Part shown: in pieces, positions 32,459 to 40,116 of the stretch | How positions within the stretch are numbered: position 1 is the stretch's first letter | Layout of the letters: every line of letters begins with the position of its first letter | From: Treponema sp. | Lineage (GTDB): Bacteria > Spirochaetota > Spirochaetia > Treponematales > Treponemataceae | DNA: 45,406 nt | Reading direction: 5' to 3' | NCBI GenBank assembly: GCA_004554075.1 | Contig: SFOB01000010.1 | Coordinates: 1-45,406, forward strand | Notes under the pieces: generated by a model | The model's database searches: none | Told to the model about the DNA's origin: nothing | Seen by the model: only the letters and a program-made list of their open reading frames with translations | Made by a program: the position numbers and the translations under genes

Positions 32459-33655
32459 ATGTCAAACGATATAACTTCAAAAGAATATACACCTCAAGAA
32501 CTCAAGGAAGCCTTTCTCAAAATGTACGGCGGCGAAGAGGCATCAGTTCGTCTTTATTCTTCTCCAGCCCGCATCAACATTATCGGCGAGCACATTGACT
32601 ACAACGGAGGCAAGGTTTTCCCTGCCAGCATAAACCGCTATCTTTACATCGCAATTCGCAAGCGCAGTGACACAAAAATTCTTTACAACGATGCCCGCTT
32701 CCCCGGCAGCTACGAGTTCGACGTAAACCAGACCTTTGTTTATGACAAGGCAAATGATTATGCAAACTACCTGAACGGAATTCTTTCCCAGCTCAAGGAA
32801 CGTGGCTTTAAATTCGACTGCGGTTTTGAAATTCTTATGGCTTCTAACATTCCGGCCGGCGGTGGCATTTCTTCTTCCTCTGCCCTTGAGTGCGGTTTTG
32901 CCTATGCAGTTATAGACACCTTCGGCTTTGACCTGGACCGCATTGAAATTGCAAAACTGGGACAGATGAGTGAGCACAATTTTATGAACGTAAAATGCGG
33001 AATCATGGACCAGTTCATTATTGCAACCGGAAAGAAAAATCACGCAGAACTTCTGGACTGCAACACTCTTGAATATGAGTATGTTCCTCTGGACCTTGGC
33101 GACTACCGCTTTGTTGTTATGAACACAAACAAGGTCAGAAAGCTCGCTGATTCAAAATACAATGAGCGACGCGGCCAGTGCGAAGAAGCCCTGAAAATCT
33201 TGCAGAATAACGGAGTAAAGATTGACGCCCTCTGCCAGCTGACTCCGGCAGACTGGGAGAAATACAGCGCCCTTGTAGCAGACCCGATTCTCAACAAACG
33301 CGCCCGCCACTGTATTGCAGAAAACCAGCGTGTAATTGATGCGGCAAGCACCCTTAAAGCAGGCAACCTGGAAGAACTAGGCCGCCTTTTAAACGCGAGC
33401 CACAAATCGCTTAAAGAAGATTATGAAGTAACAGGAATAGAACTGGACACCTTAGCAGAGACTTCTCAGAAACAGGAAGGCTGCCTTGGTGCCCGTATGA
33501 CAGGTGCCGGATTCGGCGGTTGTGCTATTGCTCTTGTTCATAAAGACAAACTGGACAGTTTCATAGAAAACGTACAGGCAGCCTACGAAAAAGCAATCGG
33601 TTATAAAGCCGGCTTCTTTGTTTGCGAAACCGGCGATGGAGTAACTAAGCTTTAG
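32459..33655 (+). CDS. galK: Galactokinase
   Basis: I place the start at ATG 32459, with AAGGAG just upstream, giving 398 residues; a reading from 32417 would only translate the hairpin repeat. GalK phosphorylates galactose with ATP (GHMP family). The galactokinase signature is SSPARINIIGEHIDYNGGKV (galactose binding). The ATP loop is PAGGGISSSSALECG, and the catalytic region contains CGIMDQFI. Motif 3 is GARMTGAGFGGCAIAL near the C-terminus. It is the last gene of the rightward gal arm. The stop codon overlaps the opposing gene at 33652 (4 bp). Confidence 0.97.
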   Translation: MSNDITSKEYTPQELKEAFLKMYGGEEASVRLYSSPARINIIGEHIDYNGGKVFPASINRYLYIAIRKRSDTKILYNDARFPGSYEFDVNQTFVYDKANDYANYLNGILSQLKERGFKFDCGFEILMASNIPAGGGISSSSALECGFAYAVIDTFGFDLDRIEIAKLGQMSEHNFMNVKCGIMDQFIIATGKKNHAELLDCNTLEYEYVPLDLGDYRFVVMNTNKVRKLADSKYNERRGQCEEALKILQNNGVKIDALCQLTPADWEKYSALVADPILNKRARHCIAENQRVIDAASTLKAGNLEELGRLLNASHKSLKEDYEVTGIELDTLAETSQKQEGCLGARMTGAGFGGCAIALVHKDKLDSFIENVQAAYEKAIGYKAGFFVCETGDGVTKL

Positions 33656-34443
33656 TTATCAATATAAATCTTTGCTTTGCGGGTACCCTTTTCATTGATA
33701 TCAATATACAGGTCACTATGATTTTCAAAAAGCCTGAAATCATAGTCACCTGCAGGTTCTATCTGCAAAGCAAGATATTTAATTCCTTCAATTCCTTCAT
33801 CAACAATTTCAACCTTATCAGTATCAGTAAAACCATGCAGGTTTCCTCTCTCTAAAGCTCTTTCCCACTTAAATTTTGACTTATCAAAATAATATGGCTT
33901 GATAACCAGATCTTCATTATCTGTATAATTACGGAAAACAACATAATCTTCTGCTTCATAGTCAGAAATCTTGAATACATAAGTGTTTGGTTCATTCAAT
34001 GCAGGAAGAGCTGCTTCACCAAAGCCGTTATTCTTTTCTCTAACTTCAAGTCTTAAAACTTTTCCAGAAAAAGAAACCTTATAGATATAGTCTGCATTAT
34101 TCTCTGCAGCAACATACAAGTATCTCCATTCAGCAGCTTCTTTATTGCTGAAGTTCTTTTTCTTTTTGTCAGAAAATCCGCGGAAGTTTAACTTTGCAAG
34201 ACCTTCCCATTCTTTTGAGCGAGGGTCATTGCCGTAAATCATAATTGAGTTTGAATTATTTGCATTAAACAATACTTCTGCAGCATTCACAGAAGCATTT
34301 TTGTATTCACTTAAATCAATTACATAATAATTCGAAACATCAACATCAGGACATTCATAATTCAGTTTTCCACTGTTTTTGTCCTTAGCAAATGCAAATA
34401 CACTGGCCGTCAAAGCCAGAAAACATAAAATAATCTTTTTCAT
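33652..34443 (-). CDS. Secreted protein with an internally duplicated domain, unknown
   Basis: A 263-residue exported protein with signal peptide MKKIILCFLALTASVFAFA. The mature part seems to be two copies of a ~100-residue beta-rich module, roughly 40-137 and 155-252. Both have Y-V-[IF]-x-[LI]-S-[ED]-Y at the start, WE-x-A/G-L with [FL]-x-GF-[ST]-D in the middle, [KR]-YL-x-[VL] and a closing L-x-[LI]-x-[VI]-x-EK. Tyr and acidic residues are common. I recognise no family. It lies 16 bp downstream of uvrB on the same strand and may be read through from it. Confidence 0.72.
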   Translation of the reverse strand: MKKIILCFLALTASVFAFAKDKNSGKLNYECPDVDVSNYYVIDLSEYKNASVNAAEVLFNANNSNSIMIYGNDPRSKEWEGLAKLNFRGFSDKKKKNFSNKEAAEWRYLYVAAENNADYIYKVSFSGKVLRLEVREKNNGFGEAALPALNEPNTYVFKISDYEAEDYVVFRNYTDNEDLVIKPYYFDKSKFKWERALERGNLHGFTDTDKVEIVDEGIEGIKYLALQIEPAGDYDFRLFENHSDLYIDINEKGTRKAKIYIDN

Positions 34444-34459
34444 TATTTTCTCCTATATT

Positions 34460-36460
34460 TTAAGCCTTACCATAGGTAGACTCTATTTCACGTATCTGAT
34501 CACGCAAAGCTGCAGCCTGCTCGTATTCCATCCGGTCAGCACAGGCAGCCATCTCTTCTGTAAGCGCTTTAATAAGACGTTTTCTTTCCTTGGGATTAAA
34601 GAGATTAACCTCTTTCTTAAGAACCTCAAGCTCCATTGAAGCATTTGCATCTGCATCCTGCTTTTCGTGCTCAAGAATATCTTCTACCGCCTTTGAAATT
34701 GTCGTTGGCGTAATTCCGTGTTCCTTGTTATACGCTTCCTGAATCTCGCGGCGATGCTTTGTCTCTCCTACAGCCTCTTCCATTGCAGGACTCATATGGT
34801 CGGCATACATTACAACCTTTCCATCTGCATTACGGGCAGCTCGTCCAATTATCTGAATCAACGAAGTTGCCGAACGAAGGAAGCCGATTTTATCCGCATC
34901 AAGAATAGCAATAAATGAAACCTCAGGCAAGTCTATACCTTCCCTAAGAAGGTTGATTCCTATAAGAACATCAATTTCACCTGAACGCAGCGACTTCAAA
35001 ATCTCCACTCGTTCAAAGGTATCAATTTCTGAGTGAATGTATTTTACTTTGAGTTTAAGCTCGGTAAGGTAATCTGTAAGATCCTCAGCCATCTTTTTAG
35101 TAAGAGTCAGAATCAAACTTCTTTCGTGACGGTCAATTCTTTCACGCACTTCCTTATAGATATCTTCCATCTGACCTTCACTAGGCCGGATTTCAACAAC
35201 AGGGTCCAGAAGTCCTGTAGGACGAATCAACTGTTCTACAACCTGTGTACTCTGCTTGATCTCTTCAGGACGAGGTGTTGCAGTAACATAAATAATCTGA
35301 TTCATCTTGGCATCAAACTCAGCCTTTTTAAGAGGGCGGTTATCAAAGGCAGAAGGCAGGCGGAAACCAAAATCAATAAGATTCTGCTTGCGGCTTCGGT
35401 CGCCTTCATACATAGCGCCAATCTGCGGAACAGAAACATGAGCCTCATCTATCATGCAGAGAAAATCATCCGGAAAATAATGAAGGAGAGTTGCAGGAGG
35501 CTCACCCCTTGCACGTCCGCTTATCGGGCCAGAATAATTTTCGATACCAGGGCAGGTTCCCATTTCCCTAAGCATTTCAATATCATAAGTTGTACGGGTT
35601 TTAAGGCGTTCTGCCTCGAGCATTTTTCCAGCAGCCCTCAATTCTTCTACCCGCTCTTCCATTTCCTTCTGGATTCTGTCAGTAGCATCAATTAATTTAT
35701 CCTGAGGAACAACAAAGTGCTTTGCCGGATAGAAAACCGTTTCATCCAGCTCGCCTGTGACATCACGATTCAGTACATTAAAGCGCTGAATTCTGACAAC
35801 ATCTTCCCAGTCCAGTAAAATACGGTAAGCCTCGTCGGTTTCCATGTAAGGCGGAAAAACTTCAATTACATCACCCTTAATACGGAAGTTACCTCGTTCC
35901 AGCACATTGTCGTTTCTTGAATACTGCATGGAAATCAACTTGTTGGCAAACTTCTTAGGATCAAAAGTCTGCCCTACTTCAACATGCACACGCATGCCCT
36001 TATAAACATCTGGCATACCCAAACCATAAATACAGGAAACAGTAGCAACTACAATAACATCCCGTCTTTCCATAAGACTGTAAGTTGCCTTAAGACGCAT
36101 CTGGTCTATTTCCCGGTTTATGTCACAGTCTTTTTCAATATAAAGGTCGCGTGCCGCAACATAAGCTTCCGGCTGATAATAATCATAATAAGAGACAAAA
36201 TATTCTACAGCGTTATTTGGAAAAAAAGATTTGAACTCGCGGTATAGCTGAGCGCTCAAAGTTTTGTTGTGGCTGATAATAAGAGTAGGTCTCTGAACCC
36301 GCTCAATTATCTTTGCCATGGTAAAGGTCTTTCCAGAGCCAGTTACGCCCTTAAGAGTCTGAAATTTATCTCCTCTCAAAAAACCTTCGCTGAGTTTATC
36401 TATTGCCTGCCCCTGATCCCCACTGGGCTCAAAAGGCGACACAACTTCGAATTTTCTCAT
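34460..36460 (-). CDS. uvrB: Excinuclease ABC subunit B
   Basis: A 666-residue UvrB, the damage-verifying DNA helicase-like subunit of nucleotide excision repair. Walker A is LKGVTGSGKTFTMAK (GSGKT 41-45). The DNA-clamping beta-hairpin region follows (SYYDYYQPEAYVAARDLYIE). Then come the DEAH-like IDEAHVSVPQ, helicase motif V/VI (INLLREGIDLPEV, QIIGRAARN) and the C-terminal UVR domain (LTEEMAACADRMEYEQAAAL) that binds UvrA/UvrC. AGGA lies ~8 nt before the ATG. It is 8 bp after the HtrA-type gene, so probably co-transcribed with it. Confidence 0.98.
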   Translation of the reverse strand: MRKFEVVSPFEPSGDQGQAIDKLSEGFLRGDKFQTLKGVTGSGKTFTMAKIIERVQRPTLIISHNKTLSAQLYREFKSFFPNNAVEYFVSYYDYYQPEAYVAARDLYIEKDCDINREIDQMRLKATYSLMERRDVIVVATVSCIYGLGMPDVYKGMRVHVEVGQTFDPKKFANKLISMQYSRNDNVLERGNFRIKGDVIEVFPPYMETDEAYRILLDWEDVVRIQRFNVLNRDVTGELDETVFYPAKHFVVPQDKLIDATDRIQKEMEERVEELRAAGKMLEAERLKTRTTYDIEMLREMGTCPGIENYSGPISGRARGEPPATLLHYFPDDFLCMIDEAHVSVPQIGAMYEGDRSRKQNLIDFGFRLPSAFDNRPLKKAEFDAKMNQIIYVTATPRPEEIKQSTQVVEQLIRPTGLLDPVVEIRPSEGQMEDIYKEVRERIDRHERSLILTLTKKMAEDLTDYLTELKLKVKYIHSEIDTFERVEILKSLRSGEIDVLIGINLLREGIDLPEVSFIAILDADKIGFLRSATSLIQIIGRAARNADGKVVMYADHMSPAMEEAVGETKHRREIQEAYNKEHGITPTTISKAVEDILEHEKQDADANASMELEVLKKEVNLFNPKERKRLIKALTEEMAACADRMEYEQAAALRDQIREIESTYGKA

Positions 36461-36468
36461 TACAAATC

Positions 36469-37749
36469 CTAGCTTTCCACCAGCTTTATCTTCAGGGTAA
36501 CATTCTTCCGGTTACGACGAACGACAACCGTTACCACATCACCCGCTTTCTTGCTTTCCAGTGCAGAATAATAATCTGCAAGTGAAGTAACAGCAATATT
36601 ATCAATCTGAGTAATTACGTCACCGCCAATATAAATAATGTCACGTCTTGAACCATAATAAGCAGCCTCTGTCCCCCCCTTCAAACCGGCACTCTCTGCA
36701 TTTCCACCGCGTTTTACTTCCGAAACTAAAACACCGCTTGTAATATCAAGTCCGGCGTACTGAGCAATACGTCTGCTCAACTGAATGACAGTTGCATCTA
36801 TTGTTCCCCTTTGAACCTTTCCGTACTTAATCAAATCTGCAACAACTCTTACTGCTGTCTCAGAAGGAACAGCAAATCCAACTCCCGCAGAACTTCCACT
36901 GCTGGACTGAATCATGGTATTTATACCAATCATCTTGCCGCTTGTATCAAGCAAAGGACCGCCAGAGTTACCAGGGTTAATTGCTGCATCCGTCTGCACC
37001 ATATTACGGATTATTCTGTTATTTGAATTCTGAATAGGACGACCAAGGCCCGAAACGATTCCCGTAGTCATTGTTCGTTCAAGACCAAATGGGTTTCCGA
37101 TTGCAATAACACGCTGACCAACCTTAAGCGACGAAGAATCTCCAAAAGCAATTGTCTTAAGTTCCATGCCGGCCGGCGGTGTAAATTTAATCACGGCAAG
37201 GTCACTGTCCAGATCAGTTCCAACAACCTCTGCCTCGTACTGAGTTCCGTCAAAAAGAGATACATAAATTTTAGTAGCATCCGCAATTACATGAACGTTT
37301 GTAAGAATGTAACCACGCTTATCAATAATAGAACCGCTTCCGCTGCCGCCATCCTGAACATAAGGCTGTAAGAACCAGTCGTAAGCAGTAACCTGAGTAT
37401 TGATGTTTACTACCGCTTCATTACAAAGCGAATAAACATTGATATTCTGAACTTCTTCCTGGGTATAAGACCCCGAACCAGAGCCACTGCCGGCAGCAAC
37501 AGAAATAACAGAAGCAGGATTCTGCTCCAGGAAAGCCACCGCACTTTCTATAGAAGAGCTTTCCTCAGCAGCAAGCTCAAGCTCTGCGGGGTCATTTTCA
37601 ACCTCCATAAGCTCCGCAGCGTCAGCGCCAGCAGCCTTAGAATTCTTTTTCTTTGATATATTTACACAAACTGCCACAGTAAGCAGCACTGCAGCCAGAA
37701 CACAAATAAGAGTGCAACGGATAAGTTGAGTTCGAGAATAAAGTTTCAT
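36469..37749 (-). CDS. HtrA/DegS-type serine protease with one PDZ domain
   Basis: A 426-residue trypsin-like protease anchored by one N-terminal membrane segment (~11-30) with the rest in the periplasm. A Ser/Gly/Glu-rich linker (~40-95, including AAGSGSGSGSYTQ) precedes the protease domain. The triad is His153 (LTNVHV), Asp183 (DSDLAVIKF) and Ser262 (INPGNSGGPLLD). A single PDZ domain covers ~320-424. This layout fits DegS/HhoB-like quality control, including cleavage of anti-sigma factors; the window does encode an anti-sigma factor at 41825, but a link is inference. TAAATT lies 6 nt before the ATG with no Shine-Dalgarno. Confidence 0.93.
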   Translation of the reverse strand: MKLYSRTQLIRCTLICVLAAVLLTVAVCVNISKKKNSKAAGADAAELMEVENDPAELELAAEESSSIESAVAFLEQNPASVISVAAGSGSGSGSYTQEEVQNINVYSLCNEAVVNINTQVTAYDWFLQPYVQDGGSGSGSIIDKRGYILTNVHVIADATKIYVSLFDGTQYEAEVVGTDLDSDLAVIKFTPPAGMELKTIAFGDSSSLKVGQRVIAIGNPFGLERTMTTGIVSGLGRPIQNSNNRIIRNMVQTDAAINPGNSGGPLLDTSGKMIGINTMIQSSSGSSAGVGFAVPSETAVRVVADLIKYGKVQRGTIDATVIQLSRRIAQYAGLDITSGVLVSEVKRGGNAESAGLKGGTEAAYYGSRRDIIYIGGDVITQIDNIAVTSLADYYSALESKKAGDVVTVVVRRNRKNVTLKIKLVES

Positions 37750-37755
37750 ATATAT

Positions 37756-37784
37756 AATTTAATAAAAACAAGATTTTTTAACAA
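37756..37784 (-). promoter_or_regulatory. Possible promoter of the HtrA-type gene, predicted leaderless
   Basis: On the minus strand: TTGTTA, 17 nt, TAAATT. The -10 ends 6 nt before the ATG. Both hexamers are 4/6 matches in AT-rich DNA, so this is the weakest of the set. Confidence 0.35.
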
Positions 37785-37816
37785 GGAAAAAAACTGTCAC
37801 CTGCCCTGGTCCACGA

Positions 37817-38503
37817 CTAAAGCGCAACCCTGTCCACCGGCCTTGCATTCTTTTTCCCGCAAATCATTTTATGCTCAAGAAAACTAAAATAAGATTCCCG
37901 GCTCACAATCACATGGTCTAAAAGCTCAATTCCCATAATTACCGAAACTCTTTCCAGAGTCTCAGTTACAGCAATATCCTCTTCCGAAGGCTGACAGTTC
38001 CCGGAAGGATGATTATGGCTCACAATTAGCGCCGCAGCATTGGCCTTCATTGCAACCGAAAAAACTTCCCGCGGATGAATAAGAGTGCGGTTCAAAGTAC
38101 CTACTGAAATAACATGAATCTTTATAATTTCCTGCCCGCCATTTAAGGTTACAAGGAGAAAATGCTCTTTTTCATTAACAGCATAATTTTTCAAAAAAGG
38201 CACAATATCGCAGGGTGTTTTTACCGGCGCCCTTAAATGACTGCTTCGCCGCCTTCCCAGCTCCAGGGCCGCCGCCACAGCAAGGGCCTTCCCCTGTCCA
38301 ACACCCTTTATCTGCATAAGATTTTCAACAATATCCTCAGTATCAAAATCATCCAGAACATCAACAATATTTTCTGCCATAAGTTCAACCGGAATCTGCT
38401 TTGTCCCCGCCCCAAGAATCAGCATTACCAGTTCTTCATCAAAAAGGAAAGAAAATCCATGCTCTATCGCTTTTTCCCGCACATCAGGCTTAATCTTTTC
38501 CAT
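37817..38503 (-). CDS. radC: RadC-family (JAMM/MPN) protein
   Basis: A 228-residue RadC. An N-terminal helix-hairpin-helix part (MQIKGVGQGKALAVAAALELG) is followed by the MPN/JAB domain with the metal motif SHNHPSGNCQPSEED (His-x-His and Asp ligands). The name suggests DNA repair but the activity of the family is still unsettled. GGAGG lies 6 nt before the ATG. It stands 67 bp upstream of the HtrA-type gene on the same strand. Confidence 0.94.
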   Translation of the reverse strand: MEKIKPDVREKAIEHGFSFLFDEELVMLILGAGTKQIPVELMAENIVDVLDDFDTEDIVENLMQIKGVGQGKALAVAAALELGRRRSSHLRAPVKTPCDIVPFLKNYAVNEKEHFLLVTLNGGQEIIKIHVISVGTLNRTLIHPREVFSVAMKANAAALIVSHNHPSGNCQPSEEDIAVTETLERVSVIMGIELLDHVIVSRESYFSFLEHKMICGKKNARPVDRVAL

Positions 38504-38618
38504 ATAGCCTCCATATATTCCTCATATATATAGTTGAATAGATATGCGAAAAAATGCGATTTTTCCAAAAAATTTTTTCAAAATTTCAGATTTTTTTTGA
38601 GATTCCGAAAATAAGACT

Positions 38619-39254
38619 ATGATTAAAGATTATATTAAGAGTAAGTTTTTACCGGCCGTATTTACAACTTTCTTGACAGCATTTATTGCCTGCACATTTC
38701 TTTCACTTTTTTCATGTGCATCCCTGCCACGCCACAGAGAAAGCATCAAAATTTCACGCCGCATCATGGACCAGGGCCAGCTGACAGCAGAACAGCTTGC
38801 AGCCTATTTTATAAGCCGCAACTCAGAAGCAGACCACGCCCACATAATCCAGTTTGCCCAGTATTATATAGATGAAGCAGCTGCCGAAGGAATCAATTCA
38901 GACGTAGCTTTTGCCCAGATGTGCCTTGAAACTGGTTTTCTCCGCTTTGGTGGCCTTGTTCAGCCGGAGTTTCACAACTACTGCGGTCTTGGCGCTATGG
39001 ATGCAGAACACCCTGGCGAGATTTTTGAAACAGAAGAGCTTGGAGTTCGCGCCCACATTCAGCATCTGCAGGCCTATGCCACTACAGAAGACGTTACCCT
39101 CCATAAAGAACTTGTGGACCCGAGATACAACTGGGTCCACAAAACAAAATACATAGAAACTATTTATCAGTTAGCCGGCACCTGGGCCACAGACCCTCAA
39201 TATGGTCAAAAGCTGGAATCCAACCTGGTAAATATGGAAAATTTTAATTATTAA
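38619..39254 (+). CDS. Glucosaminidase-domain (GH73-like) lipoprotein
   Basis: A 211-residue exported protein. A long N-terminal hydrophobic segment ends in lipobox LFSC (Cys33). Residues ~70-205 are the N-acetylglucosaminidase domain related to the FlgJ C-terminus and GH73: AFAQMCLETGFLRFGG holds the catalytic Glu104, followed by FHNYCGLGAMDAEHPG and the C-terminal YIETIYQLAGTWATDPQYG. It should cut glycan strands of peptidoglycan in the periplasm. It stands alone on the plus strand between radC and pyrH. There is no Shine-Dalgarno at the ATG. Confidence 0.85.
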   Translation: MIKDYIKSKFLPAVFTTFLTAFIACTFLSLFSCASLPRHRESIKISRRIMDQGQLTAEQLAAYFISRNSEADHAHIIQFAQYYIDEAAAEGINSDVAFAQMCLETGFLRFGGLVQPEFHNYCGLGAMDAEHPGEIFETEELGVRAHIQHLQAYATTEDVTLHKELVDPRYNWVHKTKYIETIYQLAGTWATDPQYGQKLESNLVNMENFNY

Positions 39255-39415
39255 GTAGGGAGGAGCCCCTCCCTACGGCCGCACTTGCCTAACATCGAAA
39301 AGCCGTTAAAAAAAATGCATATGCATTTTTTAGGCTTATCGAAAGAATGGCTCGCGAGATTGATCGAGCGCGTTGCGTCCTACCCTTCCTGCAGGGGCTT
39401 CGCCCCCGCAACGCC
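39255..39415. repeat. Palindrome-rich intergenic spacer
   Basis: Four structures in 161 bp: GTAGGGAGG/CCTCCCTAC (39255-39276); a perfect 22-bp palindrome A6TGCATATGCAT6 (39310-39331), flanked by AGCC/GGCT; CTCGCGAG; and a nested stem GCGTTGC...GCAACGC enclosing GGGGC-TTC-GCCCC (39394-39406). It lies between the convergent lipoprotein and pyrH genes, so some of it must act as terminator, but no classic GC stem plus T run stands out except the AT-rich palindrome. Confidence 0.55.
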
Positions 39416-39417
39416 CC

Positions 39418-40116
39418 CTAGCCTATTGTAGTACCAAAATATTCCTTATCTTCAAGAATTGCCTGAATGTTTGCAATATTCTTTCCACCGGCACAAATAA
39501 CCTTCATACCAAGCTCACTCGCTTTCTTTGAAGCAATCGGGTCAAAAGGACAGTTCTTTCCAGGAGTCCATTCGTCACCAACCATCTTGCGGAAGTCTGC
39601 CCAGCTGATTGTATCAAGAGGTTTTGCATCTGGATTTTTACGTGGGTCATCAGTATAAACCTTTTCAATGTTAGAAAGATTTACGATTGTCTTAGCGTCA
39701 AATTTTTCGCCAAGATAAACTGCATCTGTATCAGTAGAAAATCCTGGTTTCCAGCCCGAAGCAACAAGCACCTGACCGTCAAAAGCAAGGTCTTCAAGAG
39801 TTGGATTATAAACAACATCATTTTTACAGTATGAACCAAAGCAAGCCTTAAGCAGCTGAGCATTCAGTCTTGTTGCCATAATTCCAATCCAGTCTGCAGC
39901 ATTTGCGTCAAAGGCATCTCCAGTCTTTTCACAAACTTCTTTCAAACCATTCTGATATACACGTGCAGGAGCTCCACCGCCGGCAACCAGAATCAAACGG
40001 TTCTGCTTGTCTGCATCAAGCCATTTTTTACACATTGTTACAAACTCACTCAAAAAAGTGCTGTCCGGCTTATCCGGAGCAATAATAGAACCACCAACAC
40101 TTAAAATCTTTGTCAT
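39418..40116 (-). CDS. pyrH: UMP kinase, archaeal/spirochaetal-type (amino-acid kinase family)
   Basis: A 232-residue kinase that converts UMP to UDP. It has the amino-acid kinase fold with SVGGSIIAP (phosphate loop), ILVAGGGAPARVYQNG, STDTDAVYLGEKFDAKTIVNLSNI and KVICAGGKNIANIQ. The sequence is closer to the archaeal UMPK form than to the usual bacterial PyrH (which starts with a KLSGEAL pattern). Its ATG overlaps the stop of the upstream transglutaminase-like gene (TAATG), so it is read as the last gene of the sigma-factor operon. It is an unexpected place for an essential nucleotide kinase. Confidence 0.87.
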   Translation of the reverse strand: MTKILSVGGSIIAPDKPDSTFLSEFVTMCKKWLDADKQNRLILVAGGGAPARVYQNGLKEVCEKTGDAFDANAADWIGIMATRLNAQLLKACFGSYCKNDVVYNPTLEDLAFDGQVLVASGWKPGFSTDTDAVYLGEKFDAKTIVNLSNIEKVYTDDPRKNPDAKPLDTISWADFRKMVGDEWTPGKNCPFDPIASKKASELGMKVICAGGKNIANIQAILEDKEYFGTTIG

